Under the pieces are notes generated by a model, which made no database searches, had not been told where the DNA came from, and was given only the letters and a program-made list of their open reading frames with translations. Position numbers and translations under genes: made by a program. Positions 1-8,721 of a stretch of DNA of 22,012 bases are shown in pieces. The stretch is from an uncultured Parabacteroides sp. GTDB lineage: Bacteria; Bacteroidota; Bacteroidia; Bacteroidales; Tannerellaceae. The first letter of the stretch is position 1. Every line of letters starts with the position of its first letter. The stretch covers positions 1 through 22,012 of the forward strand of contig UQLN01000067.1 of the NCBI GenBank assembly GCA_900541965.1, read 5' to 3'.

Positions 1-25
1 TTATTTATTAATTAAATATCTACGA

Positions 26-1276
26 ATGAAAGTAAGAAGTTTATTATTGTCGATGTGCGCGATAGCGGCATTGGCAAGTTGTTCAAAGAATGACGATGGA
101 ATCCCCGGTGGGGGAAGTGACGCTCCGGAAGCGAAAGTTATCCTTAAATTAGTAGGAAACAGTGACCAGGCAACCAGTAAAGCGGCAGGGTTACCTTCTA
201 ATGATGAGCTTGCAGCAAGTAATGGTACCATAAATAACCTTATGGTGTTTATTTTTAACAATACAGGAACCGTTATTACGAAGCAGTTTTTTGCTTCTCC
301 GGGCGCAGGTCCTAATGAAGTATCGACCACGACGGATGCCCGTGACGTGGCAGTTATAGCCAATGCCAAAGAGGACATGTTTACTACTGTTGCAAGTAAG
401 GATGCACTCAAGGCTGTGTTGGCAAATATACTTACTGGCGATAATCCTACAGATGCCGTAACTCAGAAGGATGATAATCTTTATATGTCAGGAGTCGGTA
501 CGTTAAGTACATTCGTAGAACAAGCGGATAAAAGTATGAAGGCTACAGTAACTGTACCATTGAACTATTTATCAGCCAGAATACAACTAAAGCAGATTAC
601 ATTTAATGGTAAAGATGTAACAGATAATAAATATGTCCAATTAGCCGCGTTTGCCGGGGATGCTACTGCTAATTTTACCATCACACGCGTATATCTGATG
701 AATGTACAGAGAGCGACACATTTCCTGCCTGTTACTGATGGCGGCACTAATTATATCGTACAAGGAGATAAACAATATACAGGGGGTGTTGCATGGAATG
801 ATCCATGGACTGGAACGGTACCCAATCAGTTCAAAAATAATAATGAATATACAATAGAGGCCGCTCCTGCTGTGTTCAAACCTACAGCAAATGCAATTTC
901 GAACATCGGACATTGGTACACATTTGCAAATACCGGTGTCGGAAATATAGCCAATCACCCGACTGCACTTGTTGTTGAAGTGCAATGGAGAAAAGTGAAA
1001 AAAGATGATTCTGTTACTCCTAATGTTGCTGAAGAAATTCAAACCTTGTATTTCACAACTTATTTTGGAGGGGGAGACAAGGATGAACTTAAACCAGGTA
1101 ATGTCTATACCGTATCTTTGGCTTTGAATGGTAACTTTAAACCTACCAATGATGGTGGTAGCGGTGGTGGTGGTACTACTGATCCGACCAAGCCGACTGT
1201 GAACAGTTCTGTGGAAGTTACTGTTACTCCGGCAACCTGGACACTTGTACCGGATATCTCTAAAGAATGGAAATAA
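26..1276 (+). CDS. Mfa1/FimA-like fimbrillin lipoprotein (probable major pilus subunit)
   Basis: The 416-residue protein starts at the first in-frame ATG and has a lipoprotein signal peptide ending in the lipobox LASC (Cys19). A basic residue (Lys52, in ATSKAAG) lies where the Arg/Lys-specific maturation cleavage of FimA/Mfa1 proteins would release the N-terminal strand; this is inferred from the family. The body is Thr/Val/Asn-rich, as expected of two beta-sandwich domains, with a typical fimbrillin segment near residues 70-80 (NNLMVFIFN). The C-terminus (about 395-416, ending in ATWTLVPDISKEWK) resembles the terminal donor strand of Mfa1-like subunits and follows a glycine-rich linker (377-383). 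Being first in the operon and followed by a strong hairpin fits the major subunit. Only 25 bases of upstream sequence are in the window, so its promoter is not seen. Confidence 0.85.
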   Translation: MKVRSLLLSMCAIAALASCSKNDDGIPGGGSDAPEAKVILKLVGNSDQATSKAAGLPSNDELAASNGTINNLMVFIFNNTGTVITKQFFASPGAGPNEVSTTTDARDVAVIANAKEDMFTTVASKDALKAVLANILTGDNPTDAVTQKDDNLYMSGVGTLSTFVEQADKSMKATVTVPLNYLSARIQLKQITFNGKDVTDNKYVQLAAFAGDATANFTITRVYLMNVQRATHFLPVTDGGTNYIVQGDKQYTGGVAWNDPWTGTVPNQFKNNNEYTIEAAPAVFKPTANAISNIGHWYTFANTGVGNIANHPTALVVEVQWRKVKKDDSVTPNVAEEIQTLYFTTYFGGGDKDELKPGNVYTVSLALNGNFKPTNDGGSGGGGTTDPTKPTVNSSVEVTVTPATWTLVPDISKEWK

Positions 1277-1410
1277 CTCCTGAATTGGTATTATGATTGA
1301 TATGTCCCTCCAGCAGGGCATGCATACTTATTAATAAGTATCTGCCACGGACAGTGTCCGTGGCAGATATCTTAAACTACAAAGAAATAAAATAAGAAAG
1401 AATATCCATT
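1277..1410 (+). promoter_or_regulatory. Intergenic palindrome plus long hairpin between fimbrillin and anchor genes
   Basis: Two structures overlap by three bases. Bases 1324-1341 form a perfect 18-bp AT palindrome (ATACTTATTAATAAGTAT). Bases 1339-1369 form a near-perfect hairpin with 14 paired bases on each side (ATCTGCCACGGAC against GTCCGTGGCAGAT, plus flanking T/A) around a three-base AGT apex. No T-run follows the stem, so it is not a classical intrinsic terminator. The position after a first-in-operon fimbrillin suggests partial termination or a 3'-end stabiliser that keeps the major subunit mRNA more abundant than the downstream genes. That role is inference. Confidence 0.7.
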
Positions 1411-2310
1411 ATGACAGGTGCCTATAAATTCCGGTTCGTGCCGGGGATATTATCCTTTATGTTCACACTGCTACTGTTGTCGGGGTGCATAGCCGAAAAT
1501 ACCGATGATTGTTTCAAGGGTATCCCTCTGAAGGTGAATCTGCCTGCAGACATACCACAGGAAACAATAAAAGATATGAGCCTCTATGTATTCGATGATA
1601 AGGATTTATTGCTGGATATACTCCCAGTGGATAATTCGGAATCTGTCATCTTAAATTATCCAGGCATTCCTAACCTCCATTGCGTGGCCTGGTGCAATAC
1701 GCAAGACGGTACAATGCTTGTCAGCCCTCTGAAAAAGGGCGATTCATGCTCCGATGGTTTCATCTCACTGAAACCCTCTGTACCTACACGGGCGGAGAAG
1801 AGCATATTCACCTCTCCGACTGATTTATTTTACGGAGAGCTTAAAATAGAAAATAATACAACGTCTAATCAAACGGAAGGGCAATCTATGGCTATTTCCC
1901 GCATGACGGCGTCAATGAATATAACATTACGAGGATTGCAAAAACTCACCGGTACAGAGGATGGGGATTATTCGCTTGTTATCTATGAAACATACAGCAG
2001 GATAGACTTTAACGGACATTACGGAGGCGAACTTGCCTCGTATTCCCCGGTAATGAACCGGGCGGACAACAAAGATTATGTGGTTTCTGCATTCTTGCTT
2101 TTTCCTGTGCCGGACGGAAACGGACTGACGATAGATATCTATCATAATAATTCCCTGCTTAAGAGTTTAAAGACCGATGGCGGGGGAAACCCGATTGTTC
2201 CTGTGGTTGGCAAAACCCTGAATCTCTTATTGGATTTTGAAGGTTCTGCCAATGTAGAGATTGCAATCACAGGGTGGGGAGAAACTTATGTCTGGAAAGA
2301 ATACAATTGA
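1411..2310 (+). CDS. FimB/Mfa2-like fimbrial anchor lipoprotein
   Basis: This 299-residue lipoprotein has a signal peptide ending in LLSGC (Cys26). Shortly after comes a second cysteine (DDCFKGIPLKV), a pattern common in FimB/Mfa2 proteins. The segments MSLYVFDDKDLLLDIL and LHCVAWCN match the first beta-sheet of that family, and the end (ITGWGETYVWKEY) is a typical closing strand. FimB/Mfa2 proteins are outer-membrane lipid-anchored subunits that cap the base of the pilus and limit its length. The place directly after the fimbrillin matches the fimA-fimB or mfa1-mfa2 order. The next gene's best start is 34 bp past this stop, although an earlier in-frame ATG would overlap. Confidence 0.8.
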   Translation: MTGAYKFRFVPGILSFMFTLLLLSGCIAENTDDCFKGIPLKVNLPADIPQETIKDMSLYVFDDKDLLLDILPVDNSESVILNYPGIPNLHCVAWCNTQDGTMLVSPLKKGDSCSDGFISLKPSVPTRAEKSIFTSPTDLFYGELKIENNTTSNQTEGQSMAISRMTASMNITLRGLQKLTGTEDGDYSLVIYETYSRIDFNGHYGGELASYSPVMNRADNKDYVVSAFLLFPVPDGNGLTIDIYHNNSLLKSLKTDGGGNPIVPVVGKTLNLLLDFEGSANVEIAITGWGETYVWKEYN

Positions 2311-2344
2311 TTCCTCCGGAACCGGAGAAATTAAAAGAAATAAT

Positions 2345-4144
2345 ATGAAGATAGAGAAGAATTATATATCGAAGCTGAATGACTTGGTAAAAGTTGTTGG
2401 GCTAATTTTCTTACTGGGAGCTTGTCAGAACGATGACCAGTACAACGCGCTACGGGAGGGGCCTGTCCTGGTCAAGCTCTCTGTATCGACTTCCGACGCA
2501 GGCAACGCTTCAGGAAGCAGTGCGGATACAGATTCGCAAATTTCTTCCATTTATATTCTTCAGTTTAATGCTAATAATGACTCTTACGGTACCCTGCGTT
2601 ATGTGGCGGAGGGACACAGGAACGCCAGTGGATCATATACCGCCAACTTGTTGCAAAGTATGGACGCAAATGATAACTACAAACTTGTTATTCTCGCAAA
2701 CCTCCCTGACTATGGGTTTCTTTATGGTTTGTATGGCAATAGCTATGAAGATGTGCAGCGAACTTGCCTGAGTGAGGCAACGCCCGATCCCCTTGTTTTT
2801 GATGAAACCCATCTGTACCCTATGTTCGGGGTGGTTAATGGAGGAGCATCCGTTCAGGTGAAGGATGGCACTGCGTATAACAGCAGCACAGAGCTAATTC
2901 GTGCCGTAGCCCGTGTGGATATTGGCATTGGTACTAAGAATACAGACTCGGATGGTACTATTATATCATGGACGAAAGGCAAGGTTCCTTTTACCATGAC
3001 TGAAGTACAAGTATGGCGGGCTGGACAGAGATACACATATATGCCGGCAGTGGAGAACTACCATTGGAATACTGTCACTTCCGGCGGTGTTTCTTCAAAT
3101 AAAATCGTGATAGACCGTCCTTCTGAGTCCGGTGGAGCAACGAGTACGAAAACTTATAGCGGTACTTCCTATATAACGAACGGTACTTACTGTTTGGGAC
3201 AAATCTACCTGCCCGAAGCCGATTTGCAGTGGGGGAGCGTATATGATGCCCGGCATGCTAACCGTTTAGCTATTATTGTAGGAGGTTATTACAATAACTC
3301 TTCTCAGCTATCTTACTATCGTGTGGACTTTACCAACGATAATTCCGGTGAAAAAATGGATATCCTACGTAACCATATCTATCAGTTCAGTGTGACCAAG
3401 GTAACGGACGAAGGTTATCCCACAGCAGAGTTGGCATATAAGAGTGTGCCGAAAGATATTAGTTTCTCTGCCAATCTTGTAGCATGGACATCATCCAATC
3501 CGGTTCCCATACCTTCAATAACCGGCTACCGCATATCATATGGAAGATTGAATGGTGAGATTTTGCTATGGGATGCTACTGCCAAGCTCAATGTTCCACA
3601 GAAAAAATATGCTTGGGGAAATAATCAGAATATGAGATTTGATTACAACGAATTTTATGGCGAAGCAAATAGCTTTTACGCTGTACAATATCCGGTTGGC
3701 ATTCAAAACGGGCAACTATATGCCACAGTGGAGGCTGCTTTTAATCTGGAGGGAGCATATCCCAACCTGATGGTATCCGGCGATGATATAGTTGATGTGC
3801 AAGGTAATGAAAAAATTGCATGGAAAACGAATAACACTCTTACGGCTTTTGATATTTGTCGTAACTATCAGGGGGAAGGGTATAACGACTGGAGACTTCC
3901 GCGACTTTCGGAACTGGCATTAATCTATTTAAACAGGCAAAGTCTGGAATCGATGAGAGGGTTCTCGCCATTCAGTGGCACTTATTGGAGTGGGTCGGAA
4001 TACCTGGTAAGTAATTCGGATTCAGATAGAAAACATTCCGAACAGGCTTGGGGTATAAATTTTGAAGCCGGCAATCCTCGCAATGCGGCAAACCATGCGA
4101 AGACGGAATTACTTAAAATCAGATGTGTACGGCAAGTACAGTAA
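2345..4144 (+). CDS. Fimbrillin-like lipoprotein with C-terminal DUF1566/Lcl-type domain (1)
   Basis: The start at 2345 gives 599 residues and puts a clean lipoprotein signal at the N-terminus (lipobox LLGAC, Cys27). The frame is open upstream to 2261, but those starts overlap the previous gene and bury the signal peptide. The N-terminal part resembles minor Mfa1/DUF4906-type subunits (ISSIYILQFNANND, KLVILANLPDYG, AVARVDIGI). The last ~100 residues carry DUF1566 hallmarks: DICRNY (Cys505), WRLPRLSEL (517-525), YWSGSE (548-553), AWGINFE, and the closing RCVRQ (Cys594). Cys505 and Cys594 could form a disulfide that closes the domain. The likely role is a minor or tip subunit displaying a ligand-binding head. 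The ligand is unknown. The stop is directly followed by the next ATG, so translation is probably coupled. Confidence 0.75.
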   Translation: MKIEKNYISKLNDLVKVVGLIFLLGACQNDDQYNALREGPVLVKLSVSTSDAGNASGSSADTDSQISSIYILQFNANNDSYGTLRYVAEGHRNASGSYTANLLQSMDANDNYKLVILANLPDYGFLYGLYGNSYEDVQRTCLSEATPDPLVFDETHLYPMFGVVNGGASVQVKDGTAYNSSTELIRAVARVDIGIGTKNTDSDGTIISWTKGKVPFTMTEVQVWRAGQRYTYMPAVENYHWNTVTSGGVSSNKIVIDRPSESGGATSTKTYSGTSYITNGTYCLGQIYLPEADLQWGSVYDARHANRLAIIVGGYYNNSSQLSYYRVDFTNDNSGEKMDILRNHIYQFSVTKVTDEGYPTAELAYKSVPKDISFSANLVAWTSSNPVPIPSITGYRISYGRLNGEILLWDATAKLNVPQKKYAWGNNQNMRFDYNEFYGEANSFYAVQYPVGIQNGQLYATVEAAFNLEGAYPNLMVSGDDIVDVQGNEKIAWKTNNTLTAFDICRNYQGEGYNDWRLPRLSELALIYLNRQSLESMRGFSPFSGTYWSGSEYLVSNSDSDRKHSEQAWGINFEAGNPRNAANHAKTELLKIRCVRQVQ

Positions 4145-5878
4145 ATGAAACAATATTATATGATAAATATGGATATTCAAAAGAAACATCGCTTATCCGG
4201 AGCAATCATCATTGTATCGTGCTTTTTATTATTGGCAGGGGCATGCGAAAAAAGTGACGGGATTGAAACCGGAGCTCAAACAAGAAATGTATTCCTGAGT
4301 TTCAACGCGTCCACGACAAATTCAACCGTTACTGAAACGAGGAGCGTTGAATCCATCAATGGATTTACCGGGAATTCTTATACATTTGGCATGTCCATTA
4401 CGAAAAATAATAGCTTGCATAGTGAAGTTTTTGAAGGATCTGGTGATTTGACAGCCACAATGAGTAATCCCCCGCAGATACCGGGCGGAGAGTGGAGCTG
4501 GAGTTTTAAAAAAAATACTGATAATCAGCTTGTAACTCCCCAAGGGCCTGAAGGAAAACCGTTAAAGGTAATCGCTTATTATCCGGCCATCAGCGGAACC
4601 GGAGCTTTTACTAATGGAATTCCGTTTGATTTTTCCGGAACTACTAATCCTAAACAAACAGAAATACTCTATAATACCAATACCTCATATATAATCTCCT
4701 CGTCATCCGGAGAAGATAAAGCAACGATCCCCTTACAGTTTCAGCATGCCTATTCCTGGATAGTTATTAACGTGACGAAATATATAGCGAAGGGCACATT
4801 TAATCTGACCAGTGTAGCTATAGATAATTTATCGGGAGAATGGATTAAAAATAAAGGAAATATCAGTCCCGAAACCGGATTGGCAATGGAGGGAAGTAGT
4901 ACCGGTCCGATAGGAGAAGTAAGAAGTCCGCAAGCACTGTCTGTGGGTTCTCCTATAACATACGAATTTCTGGTTCCGGCGTTTATGGATGCAGGAGTCA
5001 AAGATGAAGATATAGTCATTACAATGATGATTAACGGAAATAAAGAATTGTTTCCCATTAAGAAAGAACACCTGAACAAAGACGGAAACACATATGGTTT
5101 CAGACAAGGCTATAAAAATACTTATAACCTTGAGTACAATAATTCGTCTATGAACCTACGTCTTTTAGATTGGACATCAGCAGATATAAATGAAAATTTT
5201 GGCGGAAACCAATCTGTTCCTGCAAATTATGTAAAAATAGACTATCAAAGCTATGATGGTAGTGGTCGACCACCACTGTGGACGTCAGCGGATAATAATG
5301 TTAAGTTTCCTCAAATGTACACGGCATCAACTATCGGAAACCATCTGTTTGAAAGTTATCTTACTACTGTGAACTATGGTGCCAATGGTGCATATGTACC
5401 TGCCAATCCGGTAATATCTCCACCTCCTGCGGGAGGAATAATCATAGATGACGATCAGAATGTAGCTTCCATGGAAAAAGTCTATCCGATATTTCAGATG
5501 ACTACGGAAGATATTTCCATTGAACCGGTACCGTGGGAGGATGATAATGGAGATTTGGTCGCAAAAGAAATCTGCAGAAAATATAATGGAGGAGGCTTTC
5601 ATAATTGGAGACTTCCGAGGGCCTCTGAGCTCAGAGCCTTATTTGTATATTTAGTTTATAATGCGGGCTATAACACTTCGCTGTCGAAATTGAACTTTTC
5701 TGCTGATAAAAATCAATATAAATTATATTGGACGGGTACTGAAGTAAACGAGAATCAGGCGTGGGCCATGTACTATTATGACGAAAGTAGAACTAATTTT
5801 CAACGTAGGGGTCCGATGATATCTCCACAAGACAAAAAAATGAAATTAGTTGTGCGTTGTATTCGGGAAATACCATAA
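4145..5878 (+). CDS. Fimbrillin-family lipoprotein with C-terminal DUF1566/Lcl-type domain (2)
   Basis: The 577-residue ORF begins at the base after the preceding TAA; ATGs at 4160 and 4169 are alternatives. The lipobox LAGAC places the lipidated cysteine at residue 34. The N-terminal half looks like the Mfa_like_1 fimbrillin family: TRSVESINGF, IAYYPAISG, and especially LQFQHAYSWIVINVT, equivalent to the family's 'F-H--s-i-v-v' strand. The C-terminal domain repeats the pattern of its neighbours: EICRKYNGG (Cys477), WRLPRASEL (488-496), YWTGTE (528-533), QAWAMYY and VVRCIRE (Cys572). The N-terminal fimbrillin type differs from the preceding gene, so this is not a simple duplication: similar heads sit on different stalk modules. 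It is probably a surface adhesin or pilus tip component. Confidence 0.75.
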   Translation: MKQYYMINMDIQKKHRLSGAIIIVSCFLLLAGACEKSDGIETGAQTRNVFLSFNASTTNSTVTETRSVESINGFTGNSYTFGMSITKNNSLHSEVFEGSGDLTATMSNPPQIPGGEWSWSFKKNTDNQLVTPQGPEGKPLKVIAYYPAISGTGAFTNGIPFDFSGTTNPKQTEILYNTNTSYIISSSSGEDKATIPLQFQHAYSWIVINVTKYIAKGTFNLTSVAIDNLSGEWIKNKGNISPETGLAMEGSSTGPIGEVRSPQALSVGSPITYEFLVPAFMDAGVKDEDIVITMMINGNKELFPIKKEHLNKDGNTYGFRQGYKNTYNLEYNNSSMNLRLLDWTSADINENFGGNQSVPANYVKIDYQSYDGSGRPPLWTSADNNVKFPQMYTASTIGNHLFESYLTTVNYGANGAYVPANPVISPPPAGGIIIDDDQNVASMEKVYPIFQMTTEDISIEPVPWEDDNGDLVAKEICRKYNGGGFHNWRLPRASELRALFVYLVYNAGYNTSLSKLNFSADKNQYKLYWTGTEVNENQAWAMYYYDESRTNFQRRGPMISPQDKKMKLVVRCIREIP

Positions 5879-5918
5879 ACAATGATATTTAATTAATATA
5901 TAAACGAACCATATTCCT

Positions 5919-7676
5919 ATGATTAGAATATTAATATCCTTAATATGTATGTTTTGTCTGATATCCGGAGGGTGTACAGATGACAATATGATGTCTTCAT
6001 CTCCAACACTTCTTCCGGGAAAGACTGTTCCTGTAAAACTGAGTTTGAGTACGGAGGCTTATAGCACTCCATTTATGGGAGAAACACGTGCCGGAGGAGG
6101 AAATTCGGTTTTGTCCGTTTCAACTCCAGGTATGGATATAGAATTGGTGGAGACACCGGTTACGAGAGCCGGTACAGCTATTGATGAAGAAAATGCCATC
6201 TATAATTATACCCTATTGCAGTTTGCGGGGACGACTGCTACTTCCACTCTGTATGGTAAGAAAACATATCCTTGTCCGGATGGAGTAATTGATACAAAAG
6301 ATGTGGAGCTTAAGTTAACAACCACAGGCTCCGGTGGAACAGCCGTCAAGCACAGATTCGTAGTTATAGCGAATGTTAGTCCGGGGGATTTTAATTCTTT
6401 GCAAGAAAACAGTTCTACTTATTCGGATTTGCAAAATCTGAATTTCGGATTGAATGGAAATCAGAGTTTTCCATTGCGTGAATTAAGTGTGAGTGGGGTT
6501 AATAAAAAAACAATGGTCATGTGCGGTTTGGTTGATGCAGTCATTGCGGCTTCGGGCAAACAGATAGCTATTGTTTTACAACGTACGGTGGCAAAGGTTA
6601 CTTTTAACATACAAACAGATAATGCGGATTTTAGCAAATTTGAAAACTGGGATGTATCATTGATGAACATCCCCAATAAAAGTTACTTTAATACATTAGG
6701 AAGGACGGCGGTTTTTCCTGCTTTGGATGAAAAAAAACTGTCTTCCTCTTATTGGAGCAAAGTACTTACTACTCCGACCATGGGGGATGCTCTTCCTATT
6801 GGTGGAAAGTCTTTATATATACCTGTTAATCTTCAGAAGACAGTGACTACATCCACTCTGCTTACCCGTCGTAACTTTTCGCCATTGGGTGGTACTTACC
6901 TTCAAATTATGGGCAGGGAGATGGCGCCGGGGGGAACTACTGCACTGCCTGTTGTAAAAGATTTTGTTCTATATCAGATTTTTCTGGGGAAGAATCTCAC
7001 TACTGATTTCAGTATTTACCCCAATTATAACCAGACTTACAATATAACTTTGAAGGGCAGGATAGAGGATGATAGCAATGTGATAAGGCTTATTCCCGGT
7101 AAATTTTCCGGAAAGCTTGTGGCATATAGTAGTTCAAGTAATACCCCTTTACAGTCAACAACTGATCCAACTGCCGTAAAATGGGAATACTCCCAAAGAA
7201 TAGAAACCTATTTTGCAGATAGTCCTTTTCCATGGCAAGGATCGGGAATAGAGGATTTAGGGAGGTATGACTTGAGATGGTATGCAGGAAGTTCATTCAG
7301 TAATTTAGGAGCAACTTCTTTGACAGACGGTTATGCTAATACCCGAACACTACAAGGAACTACTATCACATATATACACTATCCGGCGGCTTTGGCATGC
7401 TATATGGGACTGAATGGTCTGGGCAATGCAGGCCAACATGACTTTACATGGTATCTTCCTTCCATCGGAGAGTTGATAGGCACGTGGGTTGCTTCCTCAA
7501 GTATGGTAAGCCAGCAAAGTCCCAGCTATTGGTCTTCTACGGCCCTTAAAGATGTTCCTCAAGCCTTTGTAATCACAAATGAAGGAGAAGTGAAAACCGC
7601 TCCTGTCAATGAGGATAGTAATCGTCATTACGTACGAGGTTGCAGGAATCCGGATAAAGTTACCGCCAACAAATAG
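5919..7676 (+). CDS. Fimbrillin-like lipoprotein with divergent C-terminal DUF1566-like domain (3)
   Basis: The 585-residue protein has a short lipoprotein signal with lipobox SGGC (Cys19). The N-terminal region carries minor-fimbrillin features: YNYTLLQFAGTTA, HRFVVIANVSPGDF and LQRTVAKVTFNI. The C-terminal ~95 residues follow the same plan as the two preceding genes but are more divergent: ACYMGLNG (Cys494), WYLPSIGEL (511-519), YWSSTA (537-542), QAFVITNEGEV and VRGCRN (Cys575). The Arg of 'WRLP' is Tyr here and the Glu of 'S/TE' is Ala, so binding specificity may differ. It lies 40 bp after the previous stop with no terminator between them. Confidence 0.7.
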   Translation: MIRILISLICMFCLISGGCTDDNMMSSSPTLLPGKTVPVKLSLSTEAYSTPFMGETRAGGGNSVLSVSTPGMDIELVETPVTRAGTAIDEENAIYNYTLLQFAGTTATSTLYGKKTYPCPDGVIDTKDVELKLTTTGSGGTAVKHRFVVIANVSPGDFNSLQENSSTYSDLQNLNFGLNGNQSFPLRELSVSGVNKKTMVMCGLVDAVIAASGKQIAIVLQRTVAKVTFNIQTDNADFSKFENWDVSLMNIPNKSYFNTLGRTAVFPALDEKKLSSSYWSKVLTTPTMGDALPIGGKSLYIPVNLQKTVTTSTLLTRRNFSPLGGTYLQIMGREMAPGGTTALPVVKDFVLYQIFLGKNLTTDFSIYPNYNQTYNITLKGRIEDDSNVIRLIPGKFSGKLVAYSSSSNTPLQSTTDPTAVKWEYSQRIETYFADSPFPWQGSGIEDLGRYDLRWYAGSSFSNLGATSLTDGYANTRTLQGTTITYIHYPAALACYMGLNGLGNAGQHDFTWYLPSIGELIGTWVASSSMVSQQSPSYWSSTALKDVPQAFVITNEGEVKTAPVNEDSNRHYVRGCRNPDKVTANK

Positions 7677-7694
7677 AATATAATTCTTTAAAAA

Positions 7695-8342
7695 GTGAAG
7701 ATTATGAGTTTCAAATACTATATCATCCTGTCGGTCGTTTGGATATTGATTGGTTTGCCATTGGATGCTTTTGGGCAATATATCCAAAAAGAGTCGGTTA
7801 ATGGCGTAAATTTCGCCATTATTTACTCGGAAGGATTAGCAAAATCTGCTCAATGGGACCTGGGATTTAAAATGATGAGAAACGGGGCAACCATCCGTCA
7901 TCAGGTTTCTGGGGGAAATGGCGGGAATCTGAATGTCAATGACAGAATTCCGATGCGTTTCATCGTAGCTCCCACAGACGTGGCTAATGTCAGTTGGATT
8001 CAGGCTGCGGGTGTAACCGGAGGTAATGGAAATCTGAGTGCCGATTTCACAGGAACAGCAGATACAGGATGCCGCAACTATGGTAAAACTGCGCATGGTA
8101 CCGGACGTAAATGGCGTGTTCCCACCCAACGCGAACTGCAACTGATGTGGTTGTTTCGTGAACCGATCGGCATTATCTATCCGCAAGCGAAAATGGAAGA
8201 TGCATCGACAAAAAGCTACTGGGCTTCCACAGAGAAAGGTGCCGATAATGCCTGGTTTTTCGATTTCAAGCAAGGTGTTCCCCGTTGTTTCTGGCAACCA
8301 AAAACGACCTTGAGTAATGTGAGATGCGTAAGTGATTATTAA
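7695..8342 (+). CDS. Secreted stand-alone DUF1566/Lcl-like domain protein
   Basis: The 215-residue protein has an SPI-type signal (hydrophobic YYIILSVVWILIGLPL, probable cleavage AFG|Q) and no lipobox. ATG 7695 is used, but ATG 7704 is equally good. After a ~90-residue Gly/Asn-rich region comes a DUF1566-like block: TGCRNYG (Cys126), WRVPTQREL (140-148), YWASTEKG (175-182), AWFFDFKQG and VRCVSDY (Cys211). A further Cys198 is extra to the shared pair. It contains essentially the head domain of the three upstream lipoproteins without the fimbrillin stalk. It could be a soluble head or a subunit added to the fibre. The function is unproven. Confidence 0.65.
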   Translation: MKIMSFKYYIILSVVWILIGLPLDAFGQYIQKESVNGVNFAIIYSEGLAKSAQWDLGFKMMRNGATIRHQVSGGNGGNLNVNDRIPMRFIVAPTDVANVSWIQAAGVTGGNGNLSADFTGTADTGCRNYGKTAHGTGRKWRVPTQRELQLMWLFREPIGIIYPQAKMEDASTKSYWASTEKGADNAWFFDFKQGVPRCFWQPKTTLSNVRCVSDY

Positions 8343-8361
8343 TCAGTAATAAAAAAGAAAT

Positions 8362-8700
8362 ATGGAGATTCCGGAATTAGTAATGGATAAAGAGCGTAAA
8401 AACCAGTATCACATTTACTTGTTTTATATGAATGATACGTTTTGGGCCTTTGGATATTCCGCTTATTACCTGAGTATCATATACCCGGTATTGGAAGCCA
8501 CTAAAGAGGCCTTAGAAGATCATGGAGAGTATATGCCTTGTGTACATGTCCCTGAGTCATATCTGTTAAAACTCTCGGATTTCTATAATACATTGGTTTC
8601 GGACACATACATACAGATTAGCGCTCCGCCTATTGCCTACTGCTATCGGAAAGCCTATAGTGAATGGTGCGGAAAACTGACTAACAGCCAACTAATATAA
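8362..8700 (+). CDS. Small cytosolic protein of unknown function
   Basis: I do not recognise this 112-residue protein with confidence. It has no signal peptide or membrane segment, so it should stay in the cytoplasm, unlike every other product of the operon. It is rich in aromatic residues (YHIYLFYMNDTFWAFGYSAYYLS) and contains a Trp-x-Phe/Ala-Tyr-Ser-Ala-Tyr motif that I associate, without verification, with small uncharacterised Bacteroides proteins. It contains three cysteines. It starts 19 bp after the DUF1566 protein and ends 21 bp before the DUF3575 gene, so it is probably co-transcribed. ATG 8383 is an alternative start. A regulatory role within the operon is possible but not shown. 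Confidence 0.6.
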   Translation: MEIPELVMDKERKNQYHIYLFYMNDTFWAFGYSAYYLSIIYPVLEATKEALEDHGEYMPCVHVPESYLLKLSDFYNTLVSDTYIQISAPPIAYCYRKAYSEWCGKLTNSQLI

Positions 8701-8721
8701 ACTCCTTATATTGAAACATCA

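Noticed and set aside
641..1321. 226-codon minus-strand ORF opposite the fimbrillin gene
   Set aside because: It is antisense to a clear fimbrillin, low-complexity in composition and without a signal or domain.
2314..2327. CTCCGG-AA-CCGGAG inverted repeat between the anchor gene and the next lipoprotein
   Set aside because: Arms of six bases with a two-base loop are too short to be a terminator, and no T-run follows; it could be chance.
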